NCBI RefSeq assembly: GCF_949769255.1
Contig: NZ_OX458329.1
Span: forward strand, 558,001-622,000
Direction of reading: 5' to 3'
DNA length: 64,000 nt
From: Mobiluncus massiliensis
Lineage (GTDB): Bacteria > Actinomycetota > Actinomycetes > Actinomycetales > Actinomycetaceae
Of the stretch, positions 26,813 through 34,047 are shown one piece after another (the first letter of the stretch is position 1; each line of letters starts with the position of its first letter). The position numbers and the translations under genes were made by a program. The notes beneath the pieces were generated by a model. That model did not search any database. It was not told the DNA's origin and was given only the letters and a program-made list of their open reading frames with translations.

Positions 26813-26849
26813 AAGGCGGGTTTCGGTAGACGCCGGGACCCGCCTTTTG
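26813..26849 (+). terminator. Rho-independent terminator after tig
   Basis: AAGGCGGGT and ACCCGCCTT form a 9-bp stem, followed by TTTT, 12 bases after the tig stop. Confidence 0.85.
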
Positions 26850-27052
26850 CTATCAACTGACCCCCCGCACTGGCGAGATGAGGGAAAAACCGCCCGGTGA
26901 GACTTGTGAATAAATCAGAAAGAAACCGACCGACACCGCGAGGGGACGCCTCCGACCAAAGTCGGGATTAGCCCATAGCGAAACCGGGGGAATGAAGCGC
27001 GAAGGACGCGTGGTTTTCCGTTAGGGTTAAGTGAACCAAGCGAGGAGGAAAC

Positions 27053-27661
27053 GTGACCGTAGTTAATCGCGACGAAGAAACGCCCGATGTACCCACGGGT
27101 GGGTTTATTTATAAGCGCTTGCTGAAAGAGCGCATCATTTGGCTGGGCGATGAGGTCAGCCAGGAAAATGCCAATGCGATTTGCGCCCAGATGCTGCTGT
27201 TGGCGGCCGAGGACCCGGATTCTGACATCTACCTCTATATCAATTCTCCCGGCGGCTCCGTCACCGCGGGCATGGCTATCTATGACACCATGCAGTATGT
27301 GAAACCCGACGTGGTGACCGTGGCGATGGGAATGGCGGCCTCGATGGGGCAGTTCCTGTTGACAGCCGGAACGAAAGGCAAGCGTTTCGCGACCCCGCAC
27401 GCACGGATTCTCATGCATCAGCCTCTCGGCGGCGTCCAGGGAACTGCCTCCGAAGTGCGGATTAATGCTGATTTGATTCTGGCGATGAAGCGGGAACTCG
27501 CTCAGATTACCGCCGACCGCACCGGTCACACACTGGAAGAAATCACCAGGGACGCGGACCGTGACCACTGGTTTACCGCTCAGGAAGCCTTGGAATACGG
27601 TTTTATTGACGCGGTGGTAGAGAACGCGGCCGCGGTACAGAGTTCGAAGAAGGGGGAGTAA
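27053..27661 (+). CDS. clpP1: ATP-dependent Clp protease proteolytic subunit 1
   Basis: 202 residues from GTG, with RBS GAGGAGG. The catalytic triad is Ser97 (GMAASMGQ), His122 ([10 protein letters not shown]) and Asp171 ([11 protein letters not shown]). Actinobacterial ClpP1 and ClpP2 assemble into a mixed two-ring peptidase that works with ClpX or ClpC. The stop overlaps the clpP2 start (TAATG), so the subunits should be made in balance. Confidence 0.97.
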   Translation: MTVVNRDEETPDVPTGGFIYKRLLKERIIWLGDEVSQENANAICAQMLLLAAEDPDSDIYLYINSPGGSVTAGMAIYDTMQYVKPDVVTVAMGMAASMGQFLLTAGTKGKRFATPHARILMHQPLGGVQGTASEVRINADLILAMKRELAQITADRTGHTLEEITRDADRDHWFTAQEALEYGFIDAVVENAAAVQSSKKGE

Positions 27662-28365
27662 TGAGGCATTATCAAGGTGATTTAGGAGTGTCCGCAGGGG
27701 TTGCTGCGGTTTCGCCCGTCAGTGCGTCTGTCCCCGCGGGGGCGGCTCCGGCGTTGCCCAGCGCGCGCTATATCCTGCCGACTTTCGAGGAACGCACGGC
27801 TTACGGCTACAAGCGCCAGGACCCTTATGCGAAACTGTTTGAGGATCGGATTGTGTTCCTGGGTAACCAGGTGGATGACGCCTCCGCCGATGACGTGATG
27901 GCGCAGTTGCTGGTGTTGGAAAGCCAGGATCCCGATTCGCTCATTACCATGTACATCAACTCTCCGGGCGGGTCTTTTACCGCGATGACGGCGATTTATG
28001 ACACGATGCAATACATCAAGCCCGAGATTCAGACGGTTTGTTTGGGTCAAGCGGCGTCTGCGGCGGCAGTGTTGCTGGCGGGGGGTGCTCCGGGCAAGCG
28101 TCTGGCGCTGCCCAACGCGCGGGTACTGATTCACCAGCCGGCCATTCAGGGCGCCCAGGGTCAGGCTACCGATTTGGCGATTATTGCTGAGGAGATCGAC
28201 CGAATGCGGGCTTGGCTGGAGGAAACGCTGTCGAAGCATTCCAAGCGCAGCGTGGAGCAAATGCACGAGGACATTGACCGGGATAAGATTCTCACGGCTC
28301 CCCAGGCGTTGGAATATGGTCTGATTGACCAGGTGTTGGAACCGCGCAAAGGCAGCGCGAGCTGA
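27661..28365 (+). CDS. clpP2: ATP-dependent Clp protease proteolytic subunit 2
   Basis: 234 residues. The triad is Ser133 (LGQAASAA), His158 ([11 protein letters not shown]) and Asp208 (DIDRDKIL). An N-terminal extension of about 40 residues, Ala/Val/Ser-rich, precedes the conserved [13 protein letters not shown] start of the mature subunit; actinobacterial ClpP2 propeptides are cut off on activation. It is overlapped by clpP1. clpX is separated by a 1.2 kb stretch with two small membrane-protein genes. Confidence 0.97.
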   Translation: MRHYQGDLGVSAGVAAVSPVSASVPAGAAPALPSARYILPTFEERTAYGYKRQDPYAKLFEDRIVFLGNQVDDASADDVMAQLLVLESQDPDSLITMYINSPGGSFTAMTAIYDTMQYIKPEIQTVCLGQAASAAAVLLAGGAPGKRLALPNARVLIHQPAIQGAQGQATDLAIIAEEIDRMRAWLEETLSKHSKRSVEQMHEDIDRDKILTAPQALEYGLIDQVLEPRKGSAS

Positions 28366-28382
28366 TTGTGACTTGTCAGAAA

Positions 28383-28415
28383 CGTGGCTTCACGCTTTGA
28401 TAGCGTGGAGCCACG
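28383..28415 (+). terminator. Hairpin after clpP2
   Basis: CGTGGCT-T-CACGCT and AGCGTG-G-AGCCACG pair over 13 positions with one G-T-type interruption. The following T-rich stretch is poor, so termination would be weak or rho-assisted. The remaining bases up to 28540 show no gene. Confidence 0.5.
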
Positions 28416-28541
28416 TGATTATTTGGCTGTGTTTAGCCTTGGTTAGCTTTTGTTTGTACTGATGTGCCCTGAGGTGCCCACTGTTCAGAAGCGCGGGGGG
28501 TGGGAACTACCGGTCGGGGCTATAAAAGTTTCACTTAACTA

Positions 28542-28570
28542 TTGACACCTCAACGCCGCTAAAATATATT
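28542..28570 (+). promoter_or_regulatory. Near-consensus sigma-70-type promoter
   Basis: TTGACA (28542-28547) and TATATT (28565-28570) with a 17-base spacer. It is the best-matching promoter I see in the window and points to the 48-residue membrane peptide about 90 bases downstream. The leader contains a short hairpin (TCAGTC/GACTGA). Confidence 0.75.
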
Positions 28571-28668
28571 TAAGCATATCCTGGAGTCAGTCGGAACCGG
28601 AACCTGACTGATGCAAAGGATGGCGTTTCAGGCAGGGGTATTCATCAGCAATCTTAGGAGGCGTAATC

Positions 28669-28815
28669 ATGGAGCAGGCAGCGATTGTGTTAATCCTTTC
28701 CCTATTCTTGCAAGCCGCAATAGTGGTAGCGTTGATTGTTCTGGGAGTGACAATTTGGAAGTACGCTTCTCCCAAATTCAGGGCTAGCAGAGAGAACAAC
28801 GCACCCAAATCTTAG
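28669..28815 (+). CDS. Small single-helix membrane protein (48 residues)
   Basis: ATG to TAG, 48 codons, with a perfect AGGAGG RBS 7 bases upstream. After MEQAA one hydrophobic helix of about 28 residues (IVLILSLFLQAAIVVALIVL onward) leads to WKYASPKF and a polar tail ending NNAPKS. A near-consensus promoter lies upstream and a strong terminator just downstream, so it appears to be a complete, highly expressed one-gene unit. Candidates are a small membrane regulator of the adjacent ClpXP proteolysis system or a type I-toxin-like peptide. I do not recognise a family. Confidence 0.6.
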   Translation: MEQAAIVLILSLFLQAAIVVALIVLGVTIWKYASPKFRASRENNAPKS

Positions 28816-28828
28816 GGTTTCTATCTGT

Positions 28829-28876
28829 AATGGGTGTCTGCGCTGAGGCTAGTGCAGACACCCATTTACTTTCTGT
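28829..28876 (+). terminator. Strong terminator after the 48-residue gene
   Basis: A perfect 13-bp stem, AATGGGTGTCTGC / GCAGACACCCATT (28829-28866), around a 12-base loop, followed by TACTTTCTGTTTT. Confidence 0.75.
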
Positions 28877-29015
28877 TTTCCCAGTCTGCAACCGTGAATA
28901 CGTCAGTCAGGATTATCGTCGCAGCGCTCTCAGAGCAATGAATGCCGCCAAGGACACCGTACCTCGGCCGGTCGACTCGCCGCCAGGTCGGGTTCACCGC
29001 CGCGCCACGGGTCTC

Positions 29016-29261
29016 TCAGTTTGATGATTTCCTAGAGAACACACTGACCATGGCCCCCAAGCCGAGGCAGATTATGGCCACGTTACTAATAGGAGGCAGA
29101 ACTTGCAGGAGATTCAAGATCGCCAAAGCAATGATTGTTACCCCGGCTAGCAGAACCGTCCAAATCTGGGCGGTGCCGTTGGTTTTGTTGCGAAAAACAA
29201 TCATAGACAGGCCGGACAACACTCCCAGACCAATGAACAGGTAAGCTATTACGTCAGGCAT
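29016..29261 (-). CDS. Small two- to three-helix membrane protein
   Basis: 81 residues, starting MPDVIAYLFIGLGVLSGLSM, then FRNKTNGTAQ, a second helix (IWTVLLAGVTIIALAILNLL) and a third hydrophobic stretch (VAIICLGLGAMVSVF) ending RKSSN. An RBS-like AAGGGGGG precedes the ATG. It is antisense to clpX and clpP and looks like a phage- or element-type small membrane protein. No family is recognised. Confidence 0.5.
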   Translation of the reverse strand: MPDVIAYLFIGLGVLSGLSMIVFRNKTNGTAQIWTVLLAGVTIIALAILNLLQVLPPISNVAIICLGLGAMVSVFSRKSSN

Positions 29262-29588
29262 CGCGCCCCCCTTATATTTATGACTTTTCTGATGTCCTCG
29301 GTTAATCCCGGAAACTGCTTAATACTAATATGTCAGCCGGAACAAATATACCTACAAATGTGGGTATTGACTCACCGCCAATAATAGGTGCGGGGCTACC
29401 CGTCCGGCACCAGAAGCCTCGCGCGGTGCCGACGCCAGATCCTTGCCCGAAACCCCCTATAGAACACAAAACCCGTCGAGCTGCACCCCAGAGTCGGCGG
29501 ATTGGCCCTCAAAGGCGTGTTAACAAGAATAAAAACCTCTAAAACCGTAGAATCGTAATCAGCCCGAACTCGTCTATGAGAGGAACTC
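29262..29588. other. Intergenic stretch upstream of clpX
   Basis: No convincing gene. A 70-codon plus-strand frame at 29330 lacks an RBS and has a Pro/Arg-rich non-protein-like composition. The region holds the divergent promoters of the small membrane protein and clpX. It is AT-rich to about 29380 and GC-rich after. GAGAGGAACTC supplies the clpX RBS. Confidence 0.6.
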
Positions 29589-30851
29589 ATGTCACGCACT
29601 GCCGAATCGGTCGACCTGCTGAAGTGTTCTTTCTGTGGAAAGTCCCAGCGCCAGGTTCGCAAGCTCATCGCCGGTCCCGGCGTATATATCTGTGATGAGT
29701 GCATCGAGCTGTGCAATGACATTATTGCCGAGGAACTCGACGGTAGCCCCGCGGGCGGGTTGGACGTCCTGCCGACTCCCCATGAAATCTTTGATTTCCT
29801 GCAGGAATACGTGATTGGTCAGGAAAAAGCGAAACGTGCCCTGTCCGTGGCGGTCTATAACCACTACAAGCGGGTGCGCGCCCAACGCCACGGCGAAGAC
29901 ACCGGTATGGAGCTGACGAAGTCGAATATCCTGCTGCTCGGCCCCACTGGAACCGGAAAGACGCACCTGGCGAGGTCCTTGGCGCGATTGTTGAAAGTCC
30001 CGTTCTGCATCGTGGACGCCACCGCCCTGACCGAAGCCGGCTACGTGGGCGAGGACGTGGAAAACATCTTGCTGCGCTTGATTCAAGCCGCCGATGGGGA
30101 CGTGAAAAAGGCCGAACGCGGCATTATCTATATCGATGAAATCGACAAGATTTCCCGCAAGGGTGAAAACGCCTCCATCACTCGGGACGTGTCCGGCGAG
30201 GGCGTGCAGCAGGCTCTGCTAAAGATTATCGAGGGCACCACCGCTTCCGTGCCGCCCCAGGGCGGGCGCAAACATCCGCATCAGGAATTTATCGAGATTG
30301 ATACCTCCTCGATTCTGTTCATTGCCGCCGGGGCGTTTGCCGGTCTCGACGAAATCGTGAAGGCTCGGTTGGGACAGCGCTCCACCGGGTTTGGCTCGGA
30401 TCTCAAGTCCGTAAAGGAACACGGCGACCTGTTCGCCAAGGTGACCCCCGACGACCTGCACAAGTTCGGTTTGATTCCGGAGTTCATCGGCCGTCTGCCG
30501 GTCATTACCAATGTGTCGGCCCTGGACGTTGACGATTTGTCCCGGGTTTTGACCGAGCCAAAGAACGCCATCTTAAAGCAATACCAGCATCTGTTTGAGC
30601 TCGACGGGGTGAAACTGACTTTCACCGATGCGGCGATTCACGCGGTGGCCGAGCTGGCTGAGAAGCGCGGTACCGGTGCGCGTTCGCTGTCGACCCTGAT
30701 GGAAAACACCCTCTCTCAAATCATGTTTGACCTGCCCTCACGTGAGGACGTGGCGGAAGTTATCATCGAAGCCGAGTGCGTTTTTGAGGGTGCCGAGCCC
30801 ACCTACGTGCTGCAGGACATTCACGGTGGTTCGGTCGCCAAGACCGCCTAA
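29589..30851 (+). CDS. clpX: ATP-dependent Clp protease ATP-binding subunit ClpX
   Basis: 420 residues. The N-terminal zinc domain has Cys pairs CSFC and CDEC (about 13-38). The AAA+ module has Walker [10 protein letters not shown], Walker [10 protein letters not shown], the pore loop region GYVGEDVE, and the C-terminal sensor GTGARSL. ClpX unfolds tagged substrates and feeds the ClpP1P2 chamber. SmpB/tmRNA-tagged proteins are a major substrate class, and smpB is at the window start. Confidence 0.98.
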   Translation: MSRTAESVDLLKCSFCGKSQRQVRKLIAGPGVYICDECIELCNDIIAEELDGSPAGGLDVLPTPHEIFDFLQEYVIGQEKAKRALSVAVYNHYKRVRAQRHGEDTGMELTKSNILLLGPTGTGKTHLARSLARLLKVPFCIVDATALTEAGYVGEDVENILLRLIQAADGDVKKAERGIIYIDEIDKISRKGENASITRDVSGEGVQQALLKIIEGTTASVPPQGGRKHPHQEFIEIDTSSILFIAAGAFAGLDEIVKARLGQRSTGFGSDLKSVKEHGDLFAKVTPDDLHKFGLIPEFIGRLPVITNVSALDVDDLSRVLTEPKNAILKQYQHLFELDGVKLTFTDAAIHAVAELAEKRGTGARSLSTLMENTLSQIMFDLPSREDVAEVIIEAECVFEGAEPTYVLQDIHGGSVAKTA

Positions 30852-30993
30852 CGTTTACGTCACAAGGTTCCCCGGCGGGTTCACGCCGAGCTTGCCGTTT
30901 TCCTGGGGCGGCTCCGTTTTACGTTTCGAGAAACTTTCCGCGGTGGGGAGGTGACCCGGTAAAGTGAGAGGGGAACCTAGTGAAGGGGCAACA

Positions 30994-31326
30994 ATGAACA
31001 CTACGCAAGCCGAAGCTATCGCCGCGAACCCGCCGCAAACCCCTGCTGAACTCAAGGAATACCGCGCCACCATCGATAACATCGACGCCGCGCTGGTGCA
31101 TCTGCTGGCGGAGCGGTTTCGTTGCACCCAAAAAGTCGGTCAGCTAAAGGCGCGACTGGATTTGCCGCCGGCCGACCCCGAGCGTGAGGCGCAGCAGGTG
31201 GCGCGCCTCCAGGCTTTGGCTGTCTCATCAGGGCTCGACCCCGAGTTCGCCAAGAAGTTCCTGCGCTTCATCGTTGACGAGGTCATCCGTCATCACGAAG
31301 CGGTCCGCGAAACGCCATCTGAATAG
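30994..31326 (+). CDS. Chorismate mutase (AroQ type)
   Basis: 110 residues from the ATG with RBS GAAGGGG. It is an all-helical AroQ mutase: LKEYRATIDNIDAALVHLLAERFRCTQKVGQLKARLDLPPADPERE has the Arg, Asp and Lys residues of the active site, followed by FAKKFLRFIVDEVIRHHEA. It converts chorismate to prephenate for Phe and Tyr synthesis. An upstream in-frame GTG at 30964 is less likely. It stands alone between clpX and the iron locus. Confidence 0.88.
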   Translation: MNTTQAEAIAANPPQTPAELKEYRATIDNIDAALVHLLAERFRCTQKVGQLKARLDLPPADPEREAQQVARLQALAVSSGLDPEFAKKFLRFIVDEVIRHHEAVRETPSE

Positions 31327-31370
31327 CACACCCGTACCCTTTTGCACTGGTGGAACGCGTTATTTCTCTA

Positions 31371-31396
31371 TTTAGGTAAGGCAAGCCTTGCCAATT
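31371..31396 (+). promoter_or_regulatory. DtxR/IdeR-like iron box 1
   Basis: TAAGGCAAGCCTTGCCAAT (31377-31395) matches 13 of 19 positions of the DtxR consensus TWAGGTTAGSCTAACCTWA, with a perfect core GGCAAG-C-CTTGCC. Its right half overlaps TTGCCA (31388-31393), a possible -35 with CATGAT 17 bases on. An iron-loaded repressor should block it. The same core precedes the FTR1 unit. Confidence 0.68.
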
Positions 31397-31450
31397 GTTT
31401 TGCGCTATGTCATGATTGTCTGCGTCGTTAAATATTAAGGAGAAATTCGC

Positions 31451-31978
31451 ATGAAAGATAAAATCATCGGTTCGCTGCCTACCATCGTGTTGGGACTGCT
31501 CATTGCCATCGCGCCCCGGACTTTTGCGCCGGTTTGCGAGTTCGCCGCCAAACACAGCTCCGGCATGGAACATATGTCCGGGATGAAAGATTCCGGCGGT
31601 ATGGACCACATGGACCACATGGATCACATGGGGCAGGCTGGCAAAGCGATGGGTGAGGCGCATCAGCATATGGCGTGCTACTGGACCGCTCAAGCCAGTC
31701 TGGGGATTGGAATTCTCCTCGTCATTATTGGGCTGCTGGCGTTGTTTGTGAACTCCCAGATTCGCACCGGTTTGAACCTGAGCGCGGCACTCATCTACGT
31801 GCTGGAAATTTCGATTGTCACCGTGCTCATCGGAATGTGCAAAGGCGAGGAAATGTCTTGCAACGTGTATGCCATGCCTACGCTATCGGCACTGAGCTGC
31901 GTGGGAATTCTGGCAGCTGGCGCGGCGATATTCCTGGATCAAAAGAATCGCTCGGAACTTCAGAAGGTCTCGGCATAA
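31451..31978 (+). CDS. DUF4418 membrane protein with His/Met-rich loop
   Basis: 175 residues with four helices: one after the first 10 residues (GSLPTIVLGLLIAIAP), then three in the second half, matching DUF4418. Between helix 1 and 2 an extracytoplasmic loop of about 50 residues is packed with Met and His (MEHMSGMKDSGGMDHMDHMD region), a pattern used for copper or iron ions. It is the first gene of the iron-boxed unit and lies 6 bases before the FtsX-like permease. It probably presents metal to, or works with, that transporter. The metal is inferred. Confidence 0.85.
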   Translation: MKDKIIGSLPTIVLGLLIAIAPRTFAPVCEFAAKHSSGMEHMSGMKDSGGMDHMDHMDHMGQAGKAMGEAHQHMACYWTAQASLGIGILLVIIGLLALFVNSQIRTGLNLSAALIYVLEISIVTVLIGMCKGEEMSCNVYAMPTLSALSCVGILAAGAAIFLDQKNRSELQKVSA

Positions 31979-31984
31979 TTCGCA

Positions 31985-33205
31985 ATGCAAAGCAGCCAGA
32001 TAACCTGGGGCAAACTCCCTTTTCGTAATCTCAAATATTACCGTTACCGCAGTTTAGGACTGTTCCTGGTGGCGGTCCTGCTCAGCGCGATAACGTTCGG
32101 TGCAGGGATGGTTTCGCTGAACCTCAGCCAAGGTTTGTCATCGGTCAAGGAACGTCTGGGGGCGGATATAATGATTGTGCCTTCCCAGTTTGAGCAGTCC
32201 GCAAAGGATATTTACCTCTGCGGGGGGAAGCCGAGCGGGTTCTTGCTGCCAGATGACGTTTCGGATTTGGTTGCCAGCGTTCCCGGAGTGGAACGAGTCA
32301 CCACACAAACCTATATTGCCTCCCTGATGGCGAGTTGTTGCGAGGTGCGGCTGCAGATTATCGGCATTGACCCGGACACTGACTTTGTCATTAAACCCTG
32401 GATTCAAGCCACTTATTCCCGCGGTCTGCAGGACGGCGAGCTGGTCGCGGGCTCCAAAGTCCAGATCAATGCCCAAGGCAAGATTCGCCTGTTTAACTAT
32501 GAATTCCCGGTAAGTGCGCGGCTGGCGCCGACGGGCACCAATCTGGATTCGTCTGTATTTGCCAATCTGGCGACCACGAAAATCCTGGCGCGCCAAGCGG
32601 AAAAGGTGGGACATCCGGTCTTGTCCGCAGATCAGATTGGACACCGGGTCTCCGCAGTGATGGTGAAGGTCAAGCCCGATTACGCCCCGGAGGACGTGGC
32701 GCAGTATATTTCCAAATCCCCGCAGCTAAAGGGCTTGGGCTTTGTGTCCGCGAACGGAATCAGTTCCCGTCTCAAAGAAGGCGTGGGGCATATCGTGGGT
32801 GCCCTACAGGTCTTTCTGATTATCTTTTGGGCAGTATCGCTGGCGGTGTTGGTGACGGTCAACTGGGTTAGCGTCATGTCTCGGAGCAAAGAGTTGGGCT
32901 CGTTGCGGATAATGGGCGCCACGAAGCGGATGCTGACCGCAATGTTGCTGAAAGAGAATCTGCTGGTCAGCCTGGCGGGCGGCGTGCTGGGGCTGGGGCT
33001 CAGCGCGGCGCTGCTGCGGCCCTTCGGCAATGCCATTCAAAGGGCTTTGAAGCAGCCCTATCTGCAAAGTGATCTGTGGAGCCAGTGTTCGCTGGGGGGC
33101 CTCATCTTGGTGACGGTGTGCCTCAGCGCCGTTCTGGCCAGTGCTATCTCGGCGATTCGCCTGCTGCGAAAAGAAACTTACCAGGTCGTGCGGGAGGGGC
33201 AATAG
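31985..33205 (+). CDS. FtsX/MacB-like ABC transporter permease (unit 1)
   Basis: 406 residues. Helix 1 (SLGLFLVAVLLSAITFGAGM) is followed by an extracytoplasmic MacB-like core domain with LGADIMIVP and a Cys pair (MASCCEVRL). The three C-terminal FtsX helices include the conserved SRSKELGSLRIMGATKRML segment. The family uses ATP to move the outer domain instead of forming a solute channel. It lies immediately before its ATPase gene (no gap) and after the His/Met-rich protein. It resembles the two permeases of the FTR1 unit. Confidence 0.92.
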   Translation: MQSSQITWGKLPFRNLKYYRYRSLGLFLVAVLLSAITFGAGMVSLNLSQGLSSVKERLGADIMIVPSQFEQSAKDIYLCGGKPSGFLLPDDVSDLVASVPGVERVTTQTYIASLMASCCEVRLQIIGIDPDTDFVIKPWIQATYSRGLQDGELVAGSKVQINAQGKIRLFNYEFPVSARLAPTGTNLDSSVFANLATTKILARQAEKVGHPVLSADQIGHRVSAVMVKVKPDYAPEDVAQYISKSPQLKGLGFVSANGISSRLKEGVGHIVGALQVFLIIFWAVSLAVLVTVNWVSVMSRSKELGSLRIMGATKRMLTAMLLKENLLVSLAGGVLGLGLSAALLRPFGNAIQRALKQPYLQSDLWSQCSLGGLILVTVCLSAVLASAISAIRLLRKETYQVVREGQ

Positions 33206-33910
33206 ATGTTGTTGGAACTGTGCGAAGTAACCAAGAAGTTTTCGCGGCGGGGACGCGAGTTCAACGCGGTAGACAGCGTGAGCTTGAGTATTGATGCCGG
33301 CCAATTTGTGGTCATTTCAGGCAAATCGGGTAACGGAAAGACGACCCTGCTGAACCTGATGATGGGCCTACTGCGTCCCAGCTCAGGAACGGTTCTGGTG
33401 GCAGGAGAGGATTTGTCCCGTCTTTCGGATCGGGAACTGTCCCAGCTGCGCCGGTTTCGTCTGGGCATGATTACGCAGCAGCAAACCCTGGTTAGTTCCC
33501 TCAACGTGTTGGAAAACGTGGTGCTGCCTGCGACTTTGCCGGCACAAGGGCGTTCTTCGGGGCAATCGTCCCCGGCGGCGGTGGAGTCTTTGCCCGTCAA
33601 TCGCGCGCTGAATTTGCTGGAAAAGCTCGACATCACGGACCTAACACATGCCTGGCCCGCGGAACTGTCCGGGGGAGAAATGCGCCGAGTCGCCATCGCC
33701 CGCGCTCTTATGACCCGACCGGAGATTTTGTTGGCCGATGAACCGACCGGAGACTTGGACGATGACTCCACCGCGGCGGTACTGGGGCTATTCCGCGAGC
33801 TCGCACAAGGGAGTAGCGCGGTCGTCATGGTCACGCACGACGCGGCCGCTTATGAATACTGCAACCGCAGATTCGACATGCTGAACGGCAGCTTGGAAGA
33901 GCTGCGGTAA
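33206..33910 (+). CDS. LolD/MacB-like ABC ATPase (unit 1)
   Basis: 234 residues. Walker A GKSGNGKTT, the Q-loop in MITQQQTL, signature LSGGEMRR, Walker B ILLADEPTGDLD and the H-loop VMVTHD are complete. An unusual loop (about 112-135, GRSSGQSSPAAVES) lies before the signature region. The gene directly abuts the permease stop (TAG-ATG). It powers the FtsX-type pair. Confidence 0.95.
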   Translation: MLLELCEVTKKFSRRGREFNAVDSVSLSIDAGQFVVISGKSGNGKTTLLNLMMGLLRPSSGTVLVAGEDLSRLSDRELSQLRRFRLGMITQQQTLVSSLNVLENVVLPATLPAQGRSSGQSSPAAVESLPVNRALNLLEKLDITDLTHAWPAELSGGEMRRVAIARALMTRPEILLADEPTGDLDDDSTAAVLGLFRELAQGSSAVVMVTHDAAAYEYCNRRFDMLNGSLEELR

Positions 33911-33971
33911 GTCGAGTTTCCCCAAATTTGCGATGAATTAGGGCCTGAACAGCCCAATGAAGTTATATTAA

Positions 33972-33990
33972 TTAGGCAAGGCTTGCCTTA
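33972..33990 (+). promoter_or_regulatory. DtxR/IdeR-like iron box 2
   Basis: TTAGGCAAGGCTTGCCTTA matches 15 of 19 positions of TWAGGTTAGSCTAACCTWA. Its reverse complement shares a 16-base identical stretch with box 1. It covers TTGCCT, a candidate -35 about 17 bases before a weak -10 for the FTR1 unit, so both units should be repressed together when iron is plentiful. Confidence 0.73.
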
Positions 33991-34047
33991 TTAACTATTT
34001 TTCTGTAGCCTTGACGTGTTTCGATTTGGAAAGAAGTTGATGGAATC

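Noticed and set aside
26850-27052. ClgR-type operator upstream of clpP1
   Set aside because: Several CGC/GCG-rich stretches exist, but no clear CGC-N-GCG palindrome with the usual spacing could be defended.
28830-29024. 64-codon ORF after the 48-residue gene
   Set aside because: It begins inside the terminator hairpin and has no RBS; its composition is random-like.
29330-29542. 70-codon ORF upstream of clpX
   Set aside because: Lacks an RBS, is Pro/Arg rich and does not resemble any protein; treated as intergenic.
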